Assembly (NCBI GenBank): GCA_951217055.1
Contig: OX578284.1
Span: 14,193,687-14,257,686, forward strand
Length of the DNA stretch: 64,000 bases
Reading direction: 5' to 3'
Source: Gerris lacustris
Lineage: Eukaryota; Arthropoda; Insecta; Hemiptera; Gerridae
Shown here: positions 25,161-36,626 of the stretch, in pieces
How positions within the stretch are numbered: position 1 is the first letter of the stretch
Layout: each line of letters opens with the position of its first letter
The notes under the pieces: generated by a model
What the model was told of the DNA's origin: nothing
Seen by the model: only the letters and a program-made list of their open reading frames with translations
Database searches by the model: none
Translations under genes and position numbers: made by a program

Positions 25161-25355
25161 CTAAGTTTCAGAGCGGGAATTATGAATTGAATTAGTATAA
25201 ATACCACAGTAATATTTATTAAGGGATCTTGAATCGGTTTTAATATTTACTGTGGAATCTAATTTCATGGCTATGTTTAAGGCTTCTACCATCTTTCTGC
25301 GATTGGACTTGTTTTCAGTACTAATAATTTTAGTGTCCTCGAATTTATCTTGTCT
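25161..25355 (-). pseudogene. Penelope-like element, C-terminal (GIY-YIG side) coding remnant
   Basis: The minus strand reads an open stretch of 64 codons ending in a stop at 25161-25163. It includes KIISTENKSNRRKMVEALNI and NKYYCGIYTNSIHN. This pattern (an arginine-rich NxRKxxEAxxI block followed by a short basic tail before the stop) is what I expect at the end of Penelope-like proteins, after the GIY-YIG endonuclease. Upstream the frame is closed by tandem taa codons. A frame-shifted continuation, FDFTGGHNVFIGNKDK, lies at 25349-25400. RT and the endonuclease catalytic part are not found, so it is a 5'-truncated relic. The family call rests on pattern memory and needs a profile search. A decayed different ORF is the alternative. 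Confidence 0.5.
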
Positions 25356-25765
25356 TTATTACCGATAAAAACATTGTGACCCCCCGTGAAATCGAATAGG
25401 GACCCACTTAGCTTTTGTTTATTAGGGTCTTCCATCTAAAATTCTTTTACTTTCCTTACTTTGAAGAAAAAGTAATTTTTCCGTGGTTGGCTATGAAATA
25501 GTAACTTTAGAGCTTAAAAAAAAACATAGCTAAAATCCATTTTTTCATTATGTGGACTTAAAAAATCTTTTCATTACTCCTTAACCGCATTGAAACATTT
25601 TTTTTACATCCTACGGGTAGTTATCAAAAGTGCCGTTTTTAGCGCTTCAATCAACTAGAATTGCTTCTTAGTACGATTAAAATCCACTAGATGTCAATAC
25701 GTTTTATCTTTTTTTTATTGTGGAACCTCTTTTTGATTTTTTTTAACATGTTTTTTGTTTGCTAT

Positions 25766-25767
<2 letters not shown>
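25356..25767. other. No further gene seen
   Basis: The first part (to about 25450) may extend the Penelope-like remnant in broken frames. The rest is AT-rich. Confidence 0.35.

Positions 25768-25848
<81 letters not shown>
25768..25848. repeat. (TA)n then poly-T
   Basis: TA to 25832, followed by about 16 T. Confidence 0.95.
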
Positions 25849-25928
25849 CCCCTGTACGCTCAGTTTTTATTTTAAAAAAGTTATTTTTTCAGTGTCTGCT
25901 ACCTCTAAAGAAATAGCTTATGCTACAC

Positions 25929-25994
25929 GACTGTGAAGTGTTTTTTCTGTACCGCGGCAATTCCCGCGGTACCGAAAAAAATCTCTTCACAGTC
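25929..25994. repeat. Long imperfect hairpin with ccgcgg stem top
   Basis: Arms gactgtgaag...gtaccgcgg (25929-25957) and ccgcggtac...cttcacagtc (25964-25994) pair over about 28 positions with a few mismatches in the T/A part. The loop is about 6 nt. Confidence 0.75.
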
Positions 25995-26163
25995 TAGCAA
26001 CATAAGGAAATGAAAAAAGTCATAATGTCATAATAAGATAAATCGAAAATTCTTAATAACCTCACGAAACCCTAGAATGTACTTCCCTGTGATTTTTTTT
26101 ATCTGTAATATTATAATAATTTATGCATTTTTATTTTGCGAAAATAGTTATTATTTGAAGTAT

Positions 26164-26167
<4 letters not shown>

Positions 26168-26261
<94 letters not shown>
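26168..26261. repeat. (TA)n microsatellite
   Basis: About 88 bp pure TA, then tattatat. Confidence 0.95.
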
Positions 26262-27006
26262 AAATTCAGGTGGGGCAGAATTCTCGTGAGTTCTAGGTTA
26301 AAAGAGAGAATAACGAAAAAGCCATTTACACAAAATCTTTACTTGCCACTGAAGAGAGTTTGAGCAGCAATGTTCGGCAAAATCTGTTCCCAGTTTTCTC
26401 CTCCCAAAACCTCATATGCATACCTTACCCTCTTCCCCACAAGAACTGGCTTCTACACCGAATAAATGTGCATATATTATAAGCAATATGCAAACAAAAT
26501 TTAGTCCTTTAGCACAACTCTTCCCTTCTACCTCCCTCCATCCTTACTCGTAAGCATATATATTAGACTTTCTGCTTAAAGCTTATATAAGTCACCTCGA
26601 CAACAGCTTGGAATTCTCTCCTGCTTTTCTAATATCCTTTTATTCAAGGAAAAATAATACAATATTTATCTAATGTAAATATTTATATTTTATCATCATT
26701 GTATAATTTTATATTGCGTATCTAAAAGTATAAAACTAAATCAGTTCACGGATGAATTACCAAGTATAGTAGTTGTCATTTTGAAATTGTTCTTTATTAA
26801 ATGTTAACTTTATTGGTAAAATAATTCCAGGCACGACAGCTTACCTAAAAAAGTATGCACCCTTACTTATTTCGACGTTGATTTTCAACGTCTCATAAAT
26901 TCGATGTTCCTTATGGCACGTTACAACGTCTGGAGCCCGGTAGTGAATCCGAAAAGAACGACAGTCACAAAACCGGCCGTCACAAAACCGGCCGTCACAA
27001 AATCGA
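26262..27006. other. No gene seen
   Basis: Mixed-composition noncoding DNA. At 26950-27005 there are three tandem gtcacaaaaccggcc-type 15-mers. Confidence 0.4.
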
Positions 27007-27580
27007 CCGATGACGATAACTTGAGTAATACTTGACTAATTTAGTTAAAATTTGGTGCATCTATCAATTTTACGAATGCCCAGGACGAGTTCGTTGGAAA
27101 ACGTTATACGCCTAAGCGTTCGCGTGCAACGCTCGCGTAAGTGTAAGCTTCAAATGTAAAATTAATGGAAATTTCTAAAATTTCAAATTTAAATTTGAAT
27201 TTTAGGACGGGAAAAATTCTAACTTCGTCTATTGAATGAGACAAACATCTTTATTATTATTGTTATTATTATTATTATTTTTTTTTTTTTTTATTTTTTT
27301 TTTAGTAAAACAAACACCGACACTGTTATGAAGTGTTAAAGATGGCTAAAAACATTAAACAGGACTTACACGTTTAAAATAGAGAAAGCTATATCTTGCG
27401 TTCTAACGTAACGATTTTAATAAAACTTCATTCATATCGTTTAAAGAGTCTAAAGTACAATTGAAACTGGCATGTAAAATTTTGAGGTTGAAACAAGCAG
27501 AAGTTTTTGTGGAGTGAAGTGATATATTTTATAATATTTTAATTGATGTAGGCCGGGTCATGAATGACTTTGATTCTAAC
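27007..27580 (+). mobile_element. Family B/A-related fragment
   Basis: It starts inside the element at gatgacgataacttgagtaa and continues with aggacgagttcgttgg, gttcgcgtgcaacgctcgcg and ggacgggaaaa to the aaagcagaagttttt region. The head, the gtct repeat and the final tail are missing. There is a poly-T/att tract at 27252-27303. Confidence 0.6.
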
Positions 27581-27837
27581 GGGTGTCCCGCGACACCACA
27601 AGTATTTTATTTATTTTTTTTTTTTTTAAATAAACCTCTTATTAATTGATTAAATAATCCAGGTGGTATAAATAGAAATTACGATAAACGAAAAAAACTA
27701 ATCATCCGAAATAAGTACCATTTCATCCATATATTCCAATTAAGGATATTATCGGGATAATTATTCCTTTACAGGAAAAGTATAAAAATAAGGTGAAGGT
27801 CAGCATTTCATTTTGTACTGATGCCTATTTGTAGCTT
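27581..27837. other. No gene seen
   Basis: AT-rich, poly-T at 27615-27628. Confidence 0.4.
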
Positions 27838-28230
27838 TATTGGATCTGATTTCAAATGTTTTTGGTGTTTGGTTTAACCTGGTTTCAGATAGTTTGATGG
27901 TTGGTTTAATCTGGTTTTGGACAGCTCGATCTGATTTTAGATAGTATGATGGTTGGTTTAATCTGGTTTTGGACAGTTCGATCTGATTTTAGATTGTTTG
28001 ATGGTTGGTTTAATCTGGTTTTTGACAGTTTGATCTGATTTTAGATTGTTTTATGGTTGGTTTAATCTGGTTTTGTACAGTTCGATCTGATTTTAGATTG
28101 TTTGATGGTTGGTTTAATCTGGTTTTGGACAGTTCGATCTGATTTTATATAGTTCGAACTAATTTCACATAGTTTGATCTGGATTTAGACTATTTTATGG
28201 CTGGTATAATCTGATTTTTGAGAATTTTAT
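27838..28230. repeat. 52-bp tandem repeat, about 7 copies
   Basis: gatggttggtttaatctgg recurs at 27896, 27948, 28000 and onward every 52 bp, with gttcgatctgattttagat in between. The ends decay. Confidence 0.9.
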
Positions 28231-28506
28231 TGAATCAGACTAACTATTGTGGTCCAACCCAACCAAAATAATAACATTTAATATAATAAGATTGGACCTA
28301 TTAACCTTTGCAATTTTATATTTAATTCAAATCATACATTTATAATTTTATTTTTTTAAATTATTATTAAAAGCTTTGAATTTGATATTAATATGCCACT
28401 TGATTATTGATTTATCAATTAATTTCACAATAGTTTTATGTAAAGAGATAAAACATCATTTTCTGTAGTCAATTGTTTTATAATTCATAGCTTTAATATA
28501 TTTATT

Positions 28507-28985
28507 GCTTCCGAGCTTACCGAAGGTAACGGAAAAATTGTGTTCACTTTTGAAAACATAAAACTTTTATGCCTCCGATTTTAAAAATTCCAACGTGCTA
28601 CGATAACTTGAGTAAATGTCGACCAATATTGATGAAATTTGGTAGACATGTTCATTTTACCAATGCTCAGGACGAGTTCGTTGGACAACGTTATCCGTCC
28701 AAGCGTTCACGAGCAACTCTCGCGTAAACGAGAACTTCAAATTTAAAATTGGAATTTTAGGTCGGGAAAAAATCTAACTTCATCTATTCAATGAGAAAAA
28801 CATTTTTTTGTAACACAATTTTTTAGTAAAACCAACAGCGACACCGCTATGAATTGTTAAAGATCGCTAAAACTATTAATAGTTTTTACACAATAAACAA
28901 TATAACAATAATTTTAATGTTAATATAACAATAAAGTACATGATAGGATGCGAGGAAGCTATGTGCCACACTAATTGGCAGTCTA
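28507..28985 (+). mobile_element. Family A1 short element
   Basis: Hairpin head gcttccgagcttaccgaagg, same body and tail as 12749-13336. An internal deletion has removed the gtct repeat block. Confidence 0.75.
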
Positions 28986-29356
28986 TTTATATTTCAATTT
29001 AGTTTGAATCATAATTTTAATAGTAAGCAATTGTAATAATATTTTATTTTAATTATATGTTCTATAATAATGTAAAATTTAGAAATAGTTTTAGTAATGC
29101 CTTCCGAATAGAAACTTGTACAGGTGTTTAAACCTTAATAAGTTAAGCACGCTTAATCCACTGACCCTTCCCTTGCACCCCCCCCCCCCCCCCACATAAC
29201 CTAATACTCCACATTCCATACTCATTTTATCTGATTATTTTCTTCTGATTTTACTTATTATTAAACATGCTGTAACTGGTATGGTAAAGTGTTAAAAATA
29301 CTTGTGATTTATTTACGAACTTGTATTCATTGCGCATGCGCGTCTTATAATTCTGA
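28986..29356. other. No gene seen; poly-C run
   Basis: Poly-C at 29178-29193. Otherwise AT-rich. Confidence 0.4.
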
Positions 29357-29405
29357 AGAATTCCTCTTCTTTACCGCCCTAGGGTGGTAAAGAAGAATTC
29401 TTTAC
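29357..29405. repeat. Near-perfect hairpin around ccctaggg
   Basis: aagaattc...ttctttaccgcccta pairs with tagggtggtaaagaa...gaattctt. One mismatch in the central 28 bp. Confidence 0.8.
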
Positions 29406-29869
29406 TTTTACCAAAACTAATTAGACGTTTGTTTAATAAAAGTAACTGTTTATATCGAGTTTTTTTGTGAAAATCAATGCGTTATTTAATTGATTATGAC
29501 CAATATGAGGAGAATAATACGCCTCCCGAAATAATTAATTCGGCACCAAATACAACTAATGAATTAATGTCATCTTTATCAAAATAGAAATACGAACATA
29601 CATACAGGAAGTTTATTATTTTTTTATTTATTTATTATTAAAATCTAACAATCGCAGATAAAGTACGGTACGCAACTCGTTCAAATACGGCATTTTGCAT
29701 TGCTCGTGAGGTTTTACTACCCTCGCTGTCGCTCAGGTGCATACTCCACACTCGCATGCAAAATGGTACTTTCCGTACTCGACGCGTAATGAACTATTAC
29801 AATTTTACAAGCAGATTCTGGCCTTGTTCTTAAATGAGTGAATTAGAATAGTTAAGGAGTTATCTATAT
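29406..29869. other. No gene seen; weak inverted repeat
   Basis: At 29658-29786, aaagtacggtacgc / cattttgca and tgcaaaatgg / ctttccgtact are inverted, perhaps a decayed foldback element. Confidence 0.35.
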
Positions 29870-30820
29870 ATACTACGTTTCCATGTGTTTTTAAATACGA
29901 ATTGAATCCTGATTTTGGAGTGAACAAGCCAGGTGTTTCAAAGAGATGTATTGAATCCGTATTCAATACGAAATAAAAAGTAATTAATATAAAAATGCCA
30001 TTTTTCAAAACTGATCTTATTTTCAACCTTTTTTTTTTTTTTTTTGTTTCTGTATTCTTCACCTTAGTTGAATCTATGTGCAAAATTTGGGGAAGATTAA
30101 ATGACGGTATGTGGTTCAAAATTGGGGTAATAGGTGTGCGATGAAACTTAAAAAGCAAATAAATTTGACGCCATTTTGTTTATTGTTTTTTTTTGTTTTT
30201 GGTTTCTGTATTCTTCACCTTAGTTGTATCTATGTGCAAAATTTGGGGAAGATTGAATCACGGTAAGTGGTTCAAAATTGGGGTAATAGGTGTGCGATGA
30301 AACTTAAAAAGCAAATAAATTTGACGCCATTTTTTTTTGTTTTTTTTTGTTTTTTTTTTTGTTTCTGTATTCTTCACCATAGTTGTTTCTATGTGCAAAC
30401 TTTGGGGAAGATTGAATCATGGGAAGTGGTTCAAAATTGAAGAAACGGAAATGTGCGATGAAACTTACAAAGCAAAGTAATATAAGACCAGTAAAAAAAC
30501 AAATTTTTTTTGGTTACTTTTGGTATAGGTTAAAAATAATTTTTCAAATTTCACCTTTTATAACCAGGTTTGTGATTGACATATTTGACTAAAGTTTTAC
30601 AGAAATACGCTAGGTGCGCTCACATCCACGCTCTGCGCATGTCAGGATCGAGTTCATGTGATTCCACGCAACTCAATCCAGATACGATCTCAGAATTTAG
30701 TATGGGTAGTGTATCGTATCGGGATCGACATCGTATTCAATCCGTATTGAATCTAGGTTCCCATGGACACTTTGGATCTAAAAACTGTATTCAATCCGTA
30801 TTTAAACGTAGAAATTCTTT
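29870..30820 (+). mobile_element. Family H element with three internal tandem units
   Basis: The outer blocks are inverted: ttaaatacgaattgaatcc near 29890 against gtattcaatccgtatttaaa near 30790. Between them are three units of about 155 bp, each with tctgtattcttcacc, tgtgcaaaatttggggaaga and gtgtgcgatgaaac (30046, 30207, 30363). The inverted counterpart with three units is at 57310-57800. Noncoding. Confidence 0.65.
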
Positions 30821-30915
30821 ACAAATGATCTAAAAGCATTTTAACAGATGCTTCCATAAAATATTTAATAATACTAAATACCTGGATCAATTTTTGCTTA
30901 GGTTAACATAATATA

Positions 30916-32563
30916 CAGGGTGACCCGCGATAAAATGTCATAAAAAAACTGGGAGATTCTATGGGTCAAAATCAACAAAAAATGTCAAGTAAGCATAGGC
31001 CCATATCTCAATAGTTCTCGAGATATCGATTTATTTCCATTTTTAAAGTGCTTCACGAAAAGTTTTAAAAAATGTTTAATATCTCAAAAACTAAATGAGA
31101 TAGAGAAATTGGGCTAAGGACCAATTTTAAAGAGCATAAAAAAACCTTTTAGAATCATTCATTTATTTCTAAATTATCAGATGCTAAGCATCTTTTAAGT
31201 TCTGTTACATTTGAAAATTTGGATTTTTTTAAATTTGACCATGAAATTCCTGAGCTTACTACTCTTAAGGGAGGGATGTTAGAAGTGTGGCGTTTTCAGG
31301 AAAAACTTCTGCTTTTTATAAGCTTTCAAATGGTATAATTAAAGTTTAAGCTCAACGGACAAGTTTTTGAATTATGGTGGATTGAATGTTCCCAGACGTG
31401 AACTTTTTTGGTCAGGATCACAACCAATTCTAGTACAAATGCACAAAAGGTTCCCCCGGACGAAACCACAGAACTTAGGGTTTCCTATAAGAAATTTTAC
31501 GCTGAATAAAAAAGTTCCTATAAACATGGGCCCGAATCAGCTTCGTTTTCGAGATATTCGCAAAAAACACCATTTTTGGACGTTTATCCTTACAATTCTC
31601 AAATACTAGGCTTTTTACCATAATACTTCTTGAAGGAAACCTGGTAAAAAATATAATTTTTCGTTTAATGACACCCTTCCCAGCGCTGTACGACAACCCC
31701 CTTATTTTCAGCGAAATTTCAAAATTCTACGTCCCAGTCACTTTATTGTCAATCAATTAAGGTGATCTCCATCAACGCTCAATTTTAGAATATTATGTTG
31801 TAAAGAGCTGAAATTGGTATAATTTGACTCTCTACAAGATTTGCTTCGAGGAGTATTACTGCAAAAAGCGTAGTATTAGAGAATTGTAAGGATAAACGTC
31901 CAAAAATGGTGTTTTTTGCAAATATCTCGAAAACGAAGCTGTTCTGGGTCCATGTTTATAGCAACTTTTTTGTTCAGCGTAAAATTTCTTATAAGAAACC
32001 CTAAGTTCTGTGGTTTCGTTCAGGGAAACCATTTTTGCGTTTGTACTAGAATTGCTTGTGATCCTGACCAAAAAAGTTCACGTCTGGGAACATTCAATCC
32101 ACCATAATTCAAAAACTAGTCCTTTGAGCTTGAACTTTAATTATACCATTTGAAAGCTTATAAAAAGCAGAAGTTTTTCCTGAAAACGCCACACTTCTAA
32201 CCTCCCTCACTTAAGAGTAGTAAGCTCAGGAATTTCATGGTCAAATTTAAAAAAATCCAAATTTTCTAATGTGACAGAACTTAAAAGATGCTTATCATCT
32301 GATAATTTAGAAATAATTGAATGATTCTGAAAGTTTTTTTTATGCTCTTTAAAATTGGTCCTTAGCCCAATTTCTCTATCTCATTTAGTTTTTGAGATGT
32401 TAAACATTTTTTAAAACTTTTCGTGAAGCACTTTAAAAATGGAAATAAATCGATATCTCGAGAACTATTGAGATATGGGCCTATGCTTACTTGACATTTT
32501 TTGTTGCATTTGACCCATAGAATCTCCCAGTTTTTTTATGACATTTTATCGCGGGTCACCCTG
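30916..32563. mobile_element. Foldback element with arms of about 720 bp
   Basis: It begins cagggtgacccgcgataaaa and ends in the exact reverse complement. The two arms (30916-31637 and about 31840-32563) match almost throughout with only scattered changes. The spacer is about 200 bp. It is flanked by TATA on both sides, so the target duplication is TA or TATA. No transposase: frames seen inside are mirrored in both arms and look incidental. Any transcript would fold into a dsRNA of about 720 bp. Confidence 0.85.
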
Positions 32564-33399
32564 TATAAAGTATTTTTACTAGGAGAATTTCCCGCTTGGT
32601 CCTTTAATTCGAGACCTATGGAGGAAAGCCCACTCTAATAGGTCTACATATAAAAGGACCCTTACTCACCCTAGATCCCAGAGCCTTGTTATAAATTCCA
32701 TGTTTTTTAATAGAACCGGAAGCTCTAGGGGTCCGTGTTGGTGGAGAAAGCTAACGGAATCTTTAATATTTTATTTCCTAGTTTAAAAAAGAGCGGGTTT
32801 AAATCTTCTATTAGGAAGAAAAAATGCCTTCTGAATATTTTTACCCAAGTTTATATTTATATTTTAGATTTACTATTTAAATAGGGTTTTCTTCTGCGTA
32901 CTTTTTATTTTAAACGGATTTAGAATATATGGGTGAAAATAAATAATATATAAACATACATATAGCCATCGATTGAGCTAAGTATTGTAAGGTGTGTAAC
33001 TGGACATGATCCATTTTCTAAACTGTCACTAAGTAACAATGCCTCGGCTGCAATGAATATTTTGAACATTTTATAATAATGTGCTCAAAGTTTTCTTAAA
33101 CACCACATTTTTGAACTGAGCAAAGATAGCACTTTTCCTATCCTCCTATTTTGATTGGATTCCTCCTATTTTTTATAAATATAATAATGGTTGTCACCAT
33201 TGATCTGGTAGCTGCAGTAGCTCTATTCCATGGTGTTGACTAAAAAACAACTGCTGATAATTTTGGTCACTGTAATAATAATAATAATAACCATTTATTA
33301 TAACCTCAAAACAATATACATACTTCTTCCTTTTTTTTACATAAAATAAAAACATTATATACATGAAAAATACGTTTTTGGCTACAAATGGTCATTAAG
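32564..33399. other. No gene seen
   Basis: Contains an (aat)n tract at 33272-33290. The rest is AT-rich. Confidence 0.4.
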
Positions 33400-33798
33400 C
33401 CGTGGTAATATTTTAGTCACTACTTTGATTCAATCATAGGAACGTGAGTCGGTCACATTTTGTCACTTCTTTGATTCGATCATGTACTCGGGTCAATCAC
33501 ATTTAGTCATTGCTTTGATTCAGTCACAGATACTTGAGGTGGTCACATTTGGTCACTTCTTTGATTTGATCACATGCACTTGAGTCAAGCATATTTAGTC
33601 CCTGCTTTGATCAGTCACAGATACTTGAGATGATCACATTTGGTCACTTCTTTGATTTGATCACATGCACTTGAGTCAATCACATTTAGTCATGCTTTGA
33701 TTCGCTCACATGTATTTGGTGTCAATCACATTTGGTCACTTCTTTGATTAGATCACAGATATTAAAGTCAATCACATTTAGTAACTACTTTAATTGAT
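33400..33798. repeat. 45-bp tandem repeat arranged as alternating dimers
   Basis: Units of the form cacattt(a/g)gtcac...ctttgattngatcac alternate between a 'tagtc..tgctttgattcag' and a 'ggtcacttctttgatttga' type, giving a higher-order period of about 92 bp. Four to five dimers, moderately diverged. Confidence 0.8.
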
Positions 33799-34423
33799 AA
33801 TATATGTACACTAAAACAAAAAAATAAATCAAATTGGTGTTTTATTTAAATTATTATTAAAAGCTTGGACTATCTAACCTTTTTTAAATTACTTTTCTTC
33901 AACTTTTTTTTATCTTCAGTTAAAATTATTATAAAACAATGTCATTAATCATTAATTAATTACAACACTGGTTTTTTACCCCCCCCCCCCCCCCCCCCTC
34001 TGTTTCATATTAGTAAATGCTGTGAGATCTAACAATGATTAATTATGTTAGATTAGGCAGTGGAATGGTTGGATGATATTATTTTCCCCCATGCTAAACT
34101 CTGCAGCGGGTTATTTCACCTCACTTTTCCAGGATCAGGCTACCGGAATCCTGGTATTCCTGGAGGTTTCAGGATAAAATACCCCCTCTCCTACAGGACA
34201 CATAAATTAAGGTTGAAACATGAAAATTAATAATAAATGTCTCACTGTAGCCAGGTAAAATGACGACCGTTGGGAAAAAAATCAAAATGATTTATTGATT
34301 TAAAACATAAAAGTTGATAAAAATGGTAATTTAAAATTATCTTTTTCATATTAAGCTTGATATGTGTGATAAATTATCATTTAATTATACAATAAGGACT
34401 TTTTTAAATTATTATATATTTAA
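33799..34423. other. No gene seen; poly-C run
   Basis: Poly-C of 20 at 33979-33998. AT-rich otherwise. Confidence 0.4.
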
Positions 34424-34813
34424 AACTAGACTTCACCCCGTGCTCCGCGCGGGGCTCATTTTAGGTTTTAGTGACTATGTTTCTTAGGACCAAAATTCTT
34501 GAACTTTTAAAATCAGTTACCGCTGGGGCAGTCTGCTTTTCGATACGAATCGCCGTTTAGCCGCAATAAACTTCCTAAAAAACTTAAAAGTTTCGTCCAC
34601 TCTCTTAAATATTTTAGGGGGGTTAATATATTTTTTTCTTTTTAGCTTTTCGGATTTTTCCAGTCGGACCAATTTCCGACCAAACGCAAAAAACCGCGAG
34701 TCTCTAGGTGTTATATAAGTACCAAACATTTTGATTAGCAAATCAGTGGGTAAAGTCACTATAATTAAGTATGCACTATAAAATAAGTCAACCAAATTAT
34801 TTAGGTTATTTTT
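34424..34813. other. Possible J-like head, no gene
   Basis: ctagacttcaccccgtgctc with cgcgcggggct (34426-34456) forms a hairpin similar in plan to the J head cccgtgcttcgctacggg. The rest of J does not follow. Confidence 0.35.
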
Positions 34814-35500
34814 AGGGTCCGTAGGCAAAACCAAGGACCCTTATATTTTCCTGTGTGTGTCTGTCCGTCCGTCCTCTCGCGTGCTCTCACGGCTACACCT
34901 TTTGTCCGATAACTTTGAAATTTGGCATGTATGTGTCTTGTACTGACCCACATATATTAAAAATATAGCGACTTAAAAAAAATTAAGGTAAAAAAACTTA
35001 AGAGTTAAATTTTTTTTCGACACCGTGAGGGGTATCATATGAAAGGGTACGTCGAGCTGATTACAAAAATATATAATTCTTTGGATACAACTTTGATAGG
35101 GCGAGCGTAGGCAAGATTGAATTGGGTGTGAAACGTGCCCCCCCCCCCCCCCCCCTCTATCTCGCTTATGTGAAGTGCAAAAAATCAACATTCTTCGACC
35201 AAAAATAAAGATACCACTTTTTGGAAATTTCGAAAAAAATATTATGTTACTTTTTTATTGACAAAATACGTTTTTTTTTATAATTATGGTCTTTTCGATG
35301 TATTTATATGGTTGTAGTCCGGTTCAGTGGCAAACAATACTTTATCAGAGTGTGCTTTGAGAATATCAGACCCTTAGAATGGTGCAAAGTAAGCTTTTTA
35401 GCATTTTTAAAAAAACACTGTTTATACACTTTACAGTTAAACACTATAATATATTGTGGCCTACGGACCCTCGCTGTGTGCTGGCTAGCACACACTTGAT
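34814..35500 (+). mobile_element. Family C element, copy 1
   Basis: Starts agggtccgtaggcaaaacca and ends ggcctacggaccct followed by the hairpin gtgtgctggctagcacac. The agggtccgtaggc/gcctacggaccct ends are inverted repeats. The body has tctgtccgtccgtcc, gaaatttggcatgtatgtgt and a poly-C of 18 (35138-35155). Two more copies lie on the minus strand at 58547 and 60977. No transposase. Frames inside are short. Confidence 0.75.
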
Positions 35501-35796
35501 CTGTTTATTTTTTTATCAAATTGTTAATAACTTTAGTTCTACTAAATATTTTTCGATGAAACTAAGCCCACAAGAAACAGCACCATGTTTGTGGTCACCT
35601 CTGAAAAATATTAATCGATTTCGTTTAGCCAGTTTTGCGCCTATAAAGTCGGACTGATGCGACAGACACACACACTTACGTACAAAAATTTAAGGCCAGA
35701 TTCAGTATTCGGCATATTATATGAAATGAAGAAGTATCCAAACATTTTGCAATTCTTACCAATGTACACAAAATTTAAATTTTATATATTTATAGA
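35501..35796. other. No gene seen
   Basis: AT-rich. Ends with tttataga (35789-35796), the left target duplication of the hAT-like element. Confidence 0.5.
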
Positions 35797-36037
35797 TTGG
35801 GTTACCATAATTTATGAAGGCCAGATCAGGACAGAGGTAACTCCGGGGGGGGGGGGGGGGGGGGTTCTGGAGGAAAAATGGCAAATATATATAAATATAT
35901 ATATATTTTTTTGTGAAATTAGGAAAATAAATATGTTACAAATATATAATTATTACATTATATATTTATTAATATTTATAATAATTGATAATATGTATAT
36001 ATTAATATTTATTTATTAATATCATATTCAACTTTTA

Positions 36038-36192
36038 CTAGTCTCTGCTGGGTCCAGGGATGGGTTCTTTAGTTCTTACTTCATACTTTTCAGATGAACT
36101 AATTTCACTTAGAAAAGGCTTGTAGTCATTTTTAATTTTGTCGTGGAATTGTGAGCATGTCATAATAGAATTTGCTTTAATATTAAGAAGCT
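36038..36192 (-). pseudogene. C-terminal transposase-like exon, interrupted by a retroposon
   Basis: On the minus strand, 36038-36192 reads an open stretch including CSQFHDKIKNDYKPFLSEIS and ending EPIPGPSRD before the stop at 36038-36040. The stretch continues on the far side of the insertion (36878-36886), just after a 3' splice-like tctctttcag (minus strand). The pattern 'C..F.. I......L..I..SEKY' before the stop resembles C-termini of hAT-type transposases. A further short open piece, MNLKRSKSDDGVYLDARKSK, lies upstream at about 36900-36968 in another frame. The catalytic body is missing, so it is not functional. Family call tentative. Confidence 0.45.
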
Positions 36193-36341
36193 TTTCACGG
36201 TTATATGTTTCCCCCTAAGACAGGCTCCTGGACCTCGCTGGTCGAGGTCTAGGATGGTGGAGTCTCTAATTTAGATATTAAGTTTTATTTATTTGTATAT
36301 AGTTAGGTTTAGTTTAATGTATATAGGATAGGTTAATTAAC

Positions 36342-36428
36342 GGCCCCACCTTGGCCTGTCACGGTTATGTGTTTCCCCCGTTGACAGGCTCCTGGACCTC
36401 GCTGGTCGAGGTCAAGGATGGTGGAGCC
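36342..36428 (+). ncRNA. Three-stem RNA module, copy 2
   Basis: P1 ggccccacc (36342-36350) pairs with ggtggagcc (36420-36428), one mismatch. P2 gcctgtca (36354-36361) pairs with tgacaggc (36382-36389) around the 20-nt loop cggttatgtgtttcccccgt. P3 gacctcg (36395-36401) pairs with cgaggtc (36407-36413) around ctggt. Copy 3 keeps every stem with changed bases. The truncated copy 1 keeps P3 identically at 36231-36249. Confidence 0.75.
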
Positions 36429-36454
36429 ATTAGGGTGATTTTTGAGTCTAAGTC

Positions 36455-36542
36455 GGTCTCGCCCTAGCCCGCCGCGGTCATTTGTTTCCCCCGCTGGCGG
36501 GAACACTGGGCTTTGCCGGTCAAAGTCCAGGAGTGCGAGACC
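36455..36542 (+). ncRNA. Three-stem RNA module, copy 3
   Basis: P1 ggtctcgc (36455-36462) pairs with gcgagacc (36535-36542). P2 cccgccg (36468-36474) pairs with tggcggg (36495-36501) around the 20-nt loop cggtcatttgtttcccccgc. P3 ctgggctttg (36506-36515) pairs with caaagtccag (36521-36530) around ccggt. The loops match copy 2 at 17 of 20 positions while the stems differ by paired changes. Confidence 0.75.
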
Positions 36543-36626
36543 TTGTAGTTTTAGGTCTATCTATATTATTACAAAGCTATGTTGCTGCCGTAGCATATAA
36601 CGAGTATATATTATGCTGCTGAAAGA

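Noticed and set aside
31367..32107. Paired open frames of 63-80 codons inside the foldback element
   Set aside because: They are mirror images of the same arm sequence read on opposite strands and show no family pattern.
36390..36416. HDV-like ribozyme, from the cctcgctgg phrase
   Set aside because: The nested double pseudoknot order of HDV-like ribozymes cannot be drawn. The three stems here are simple helices.
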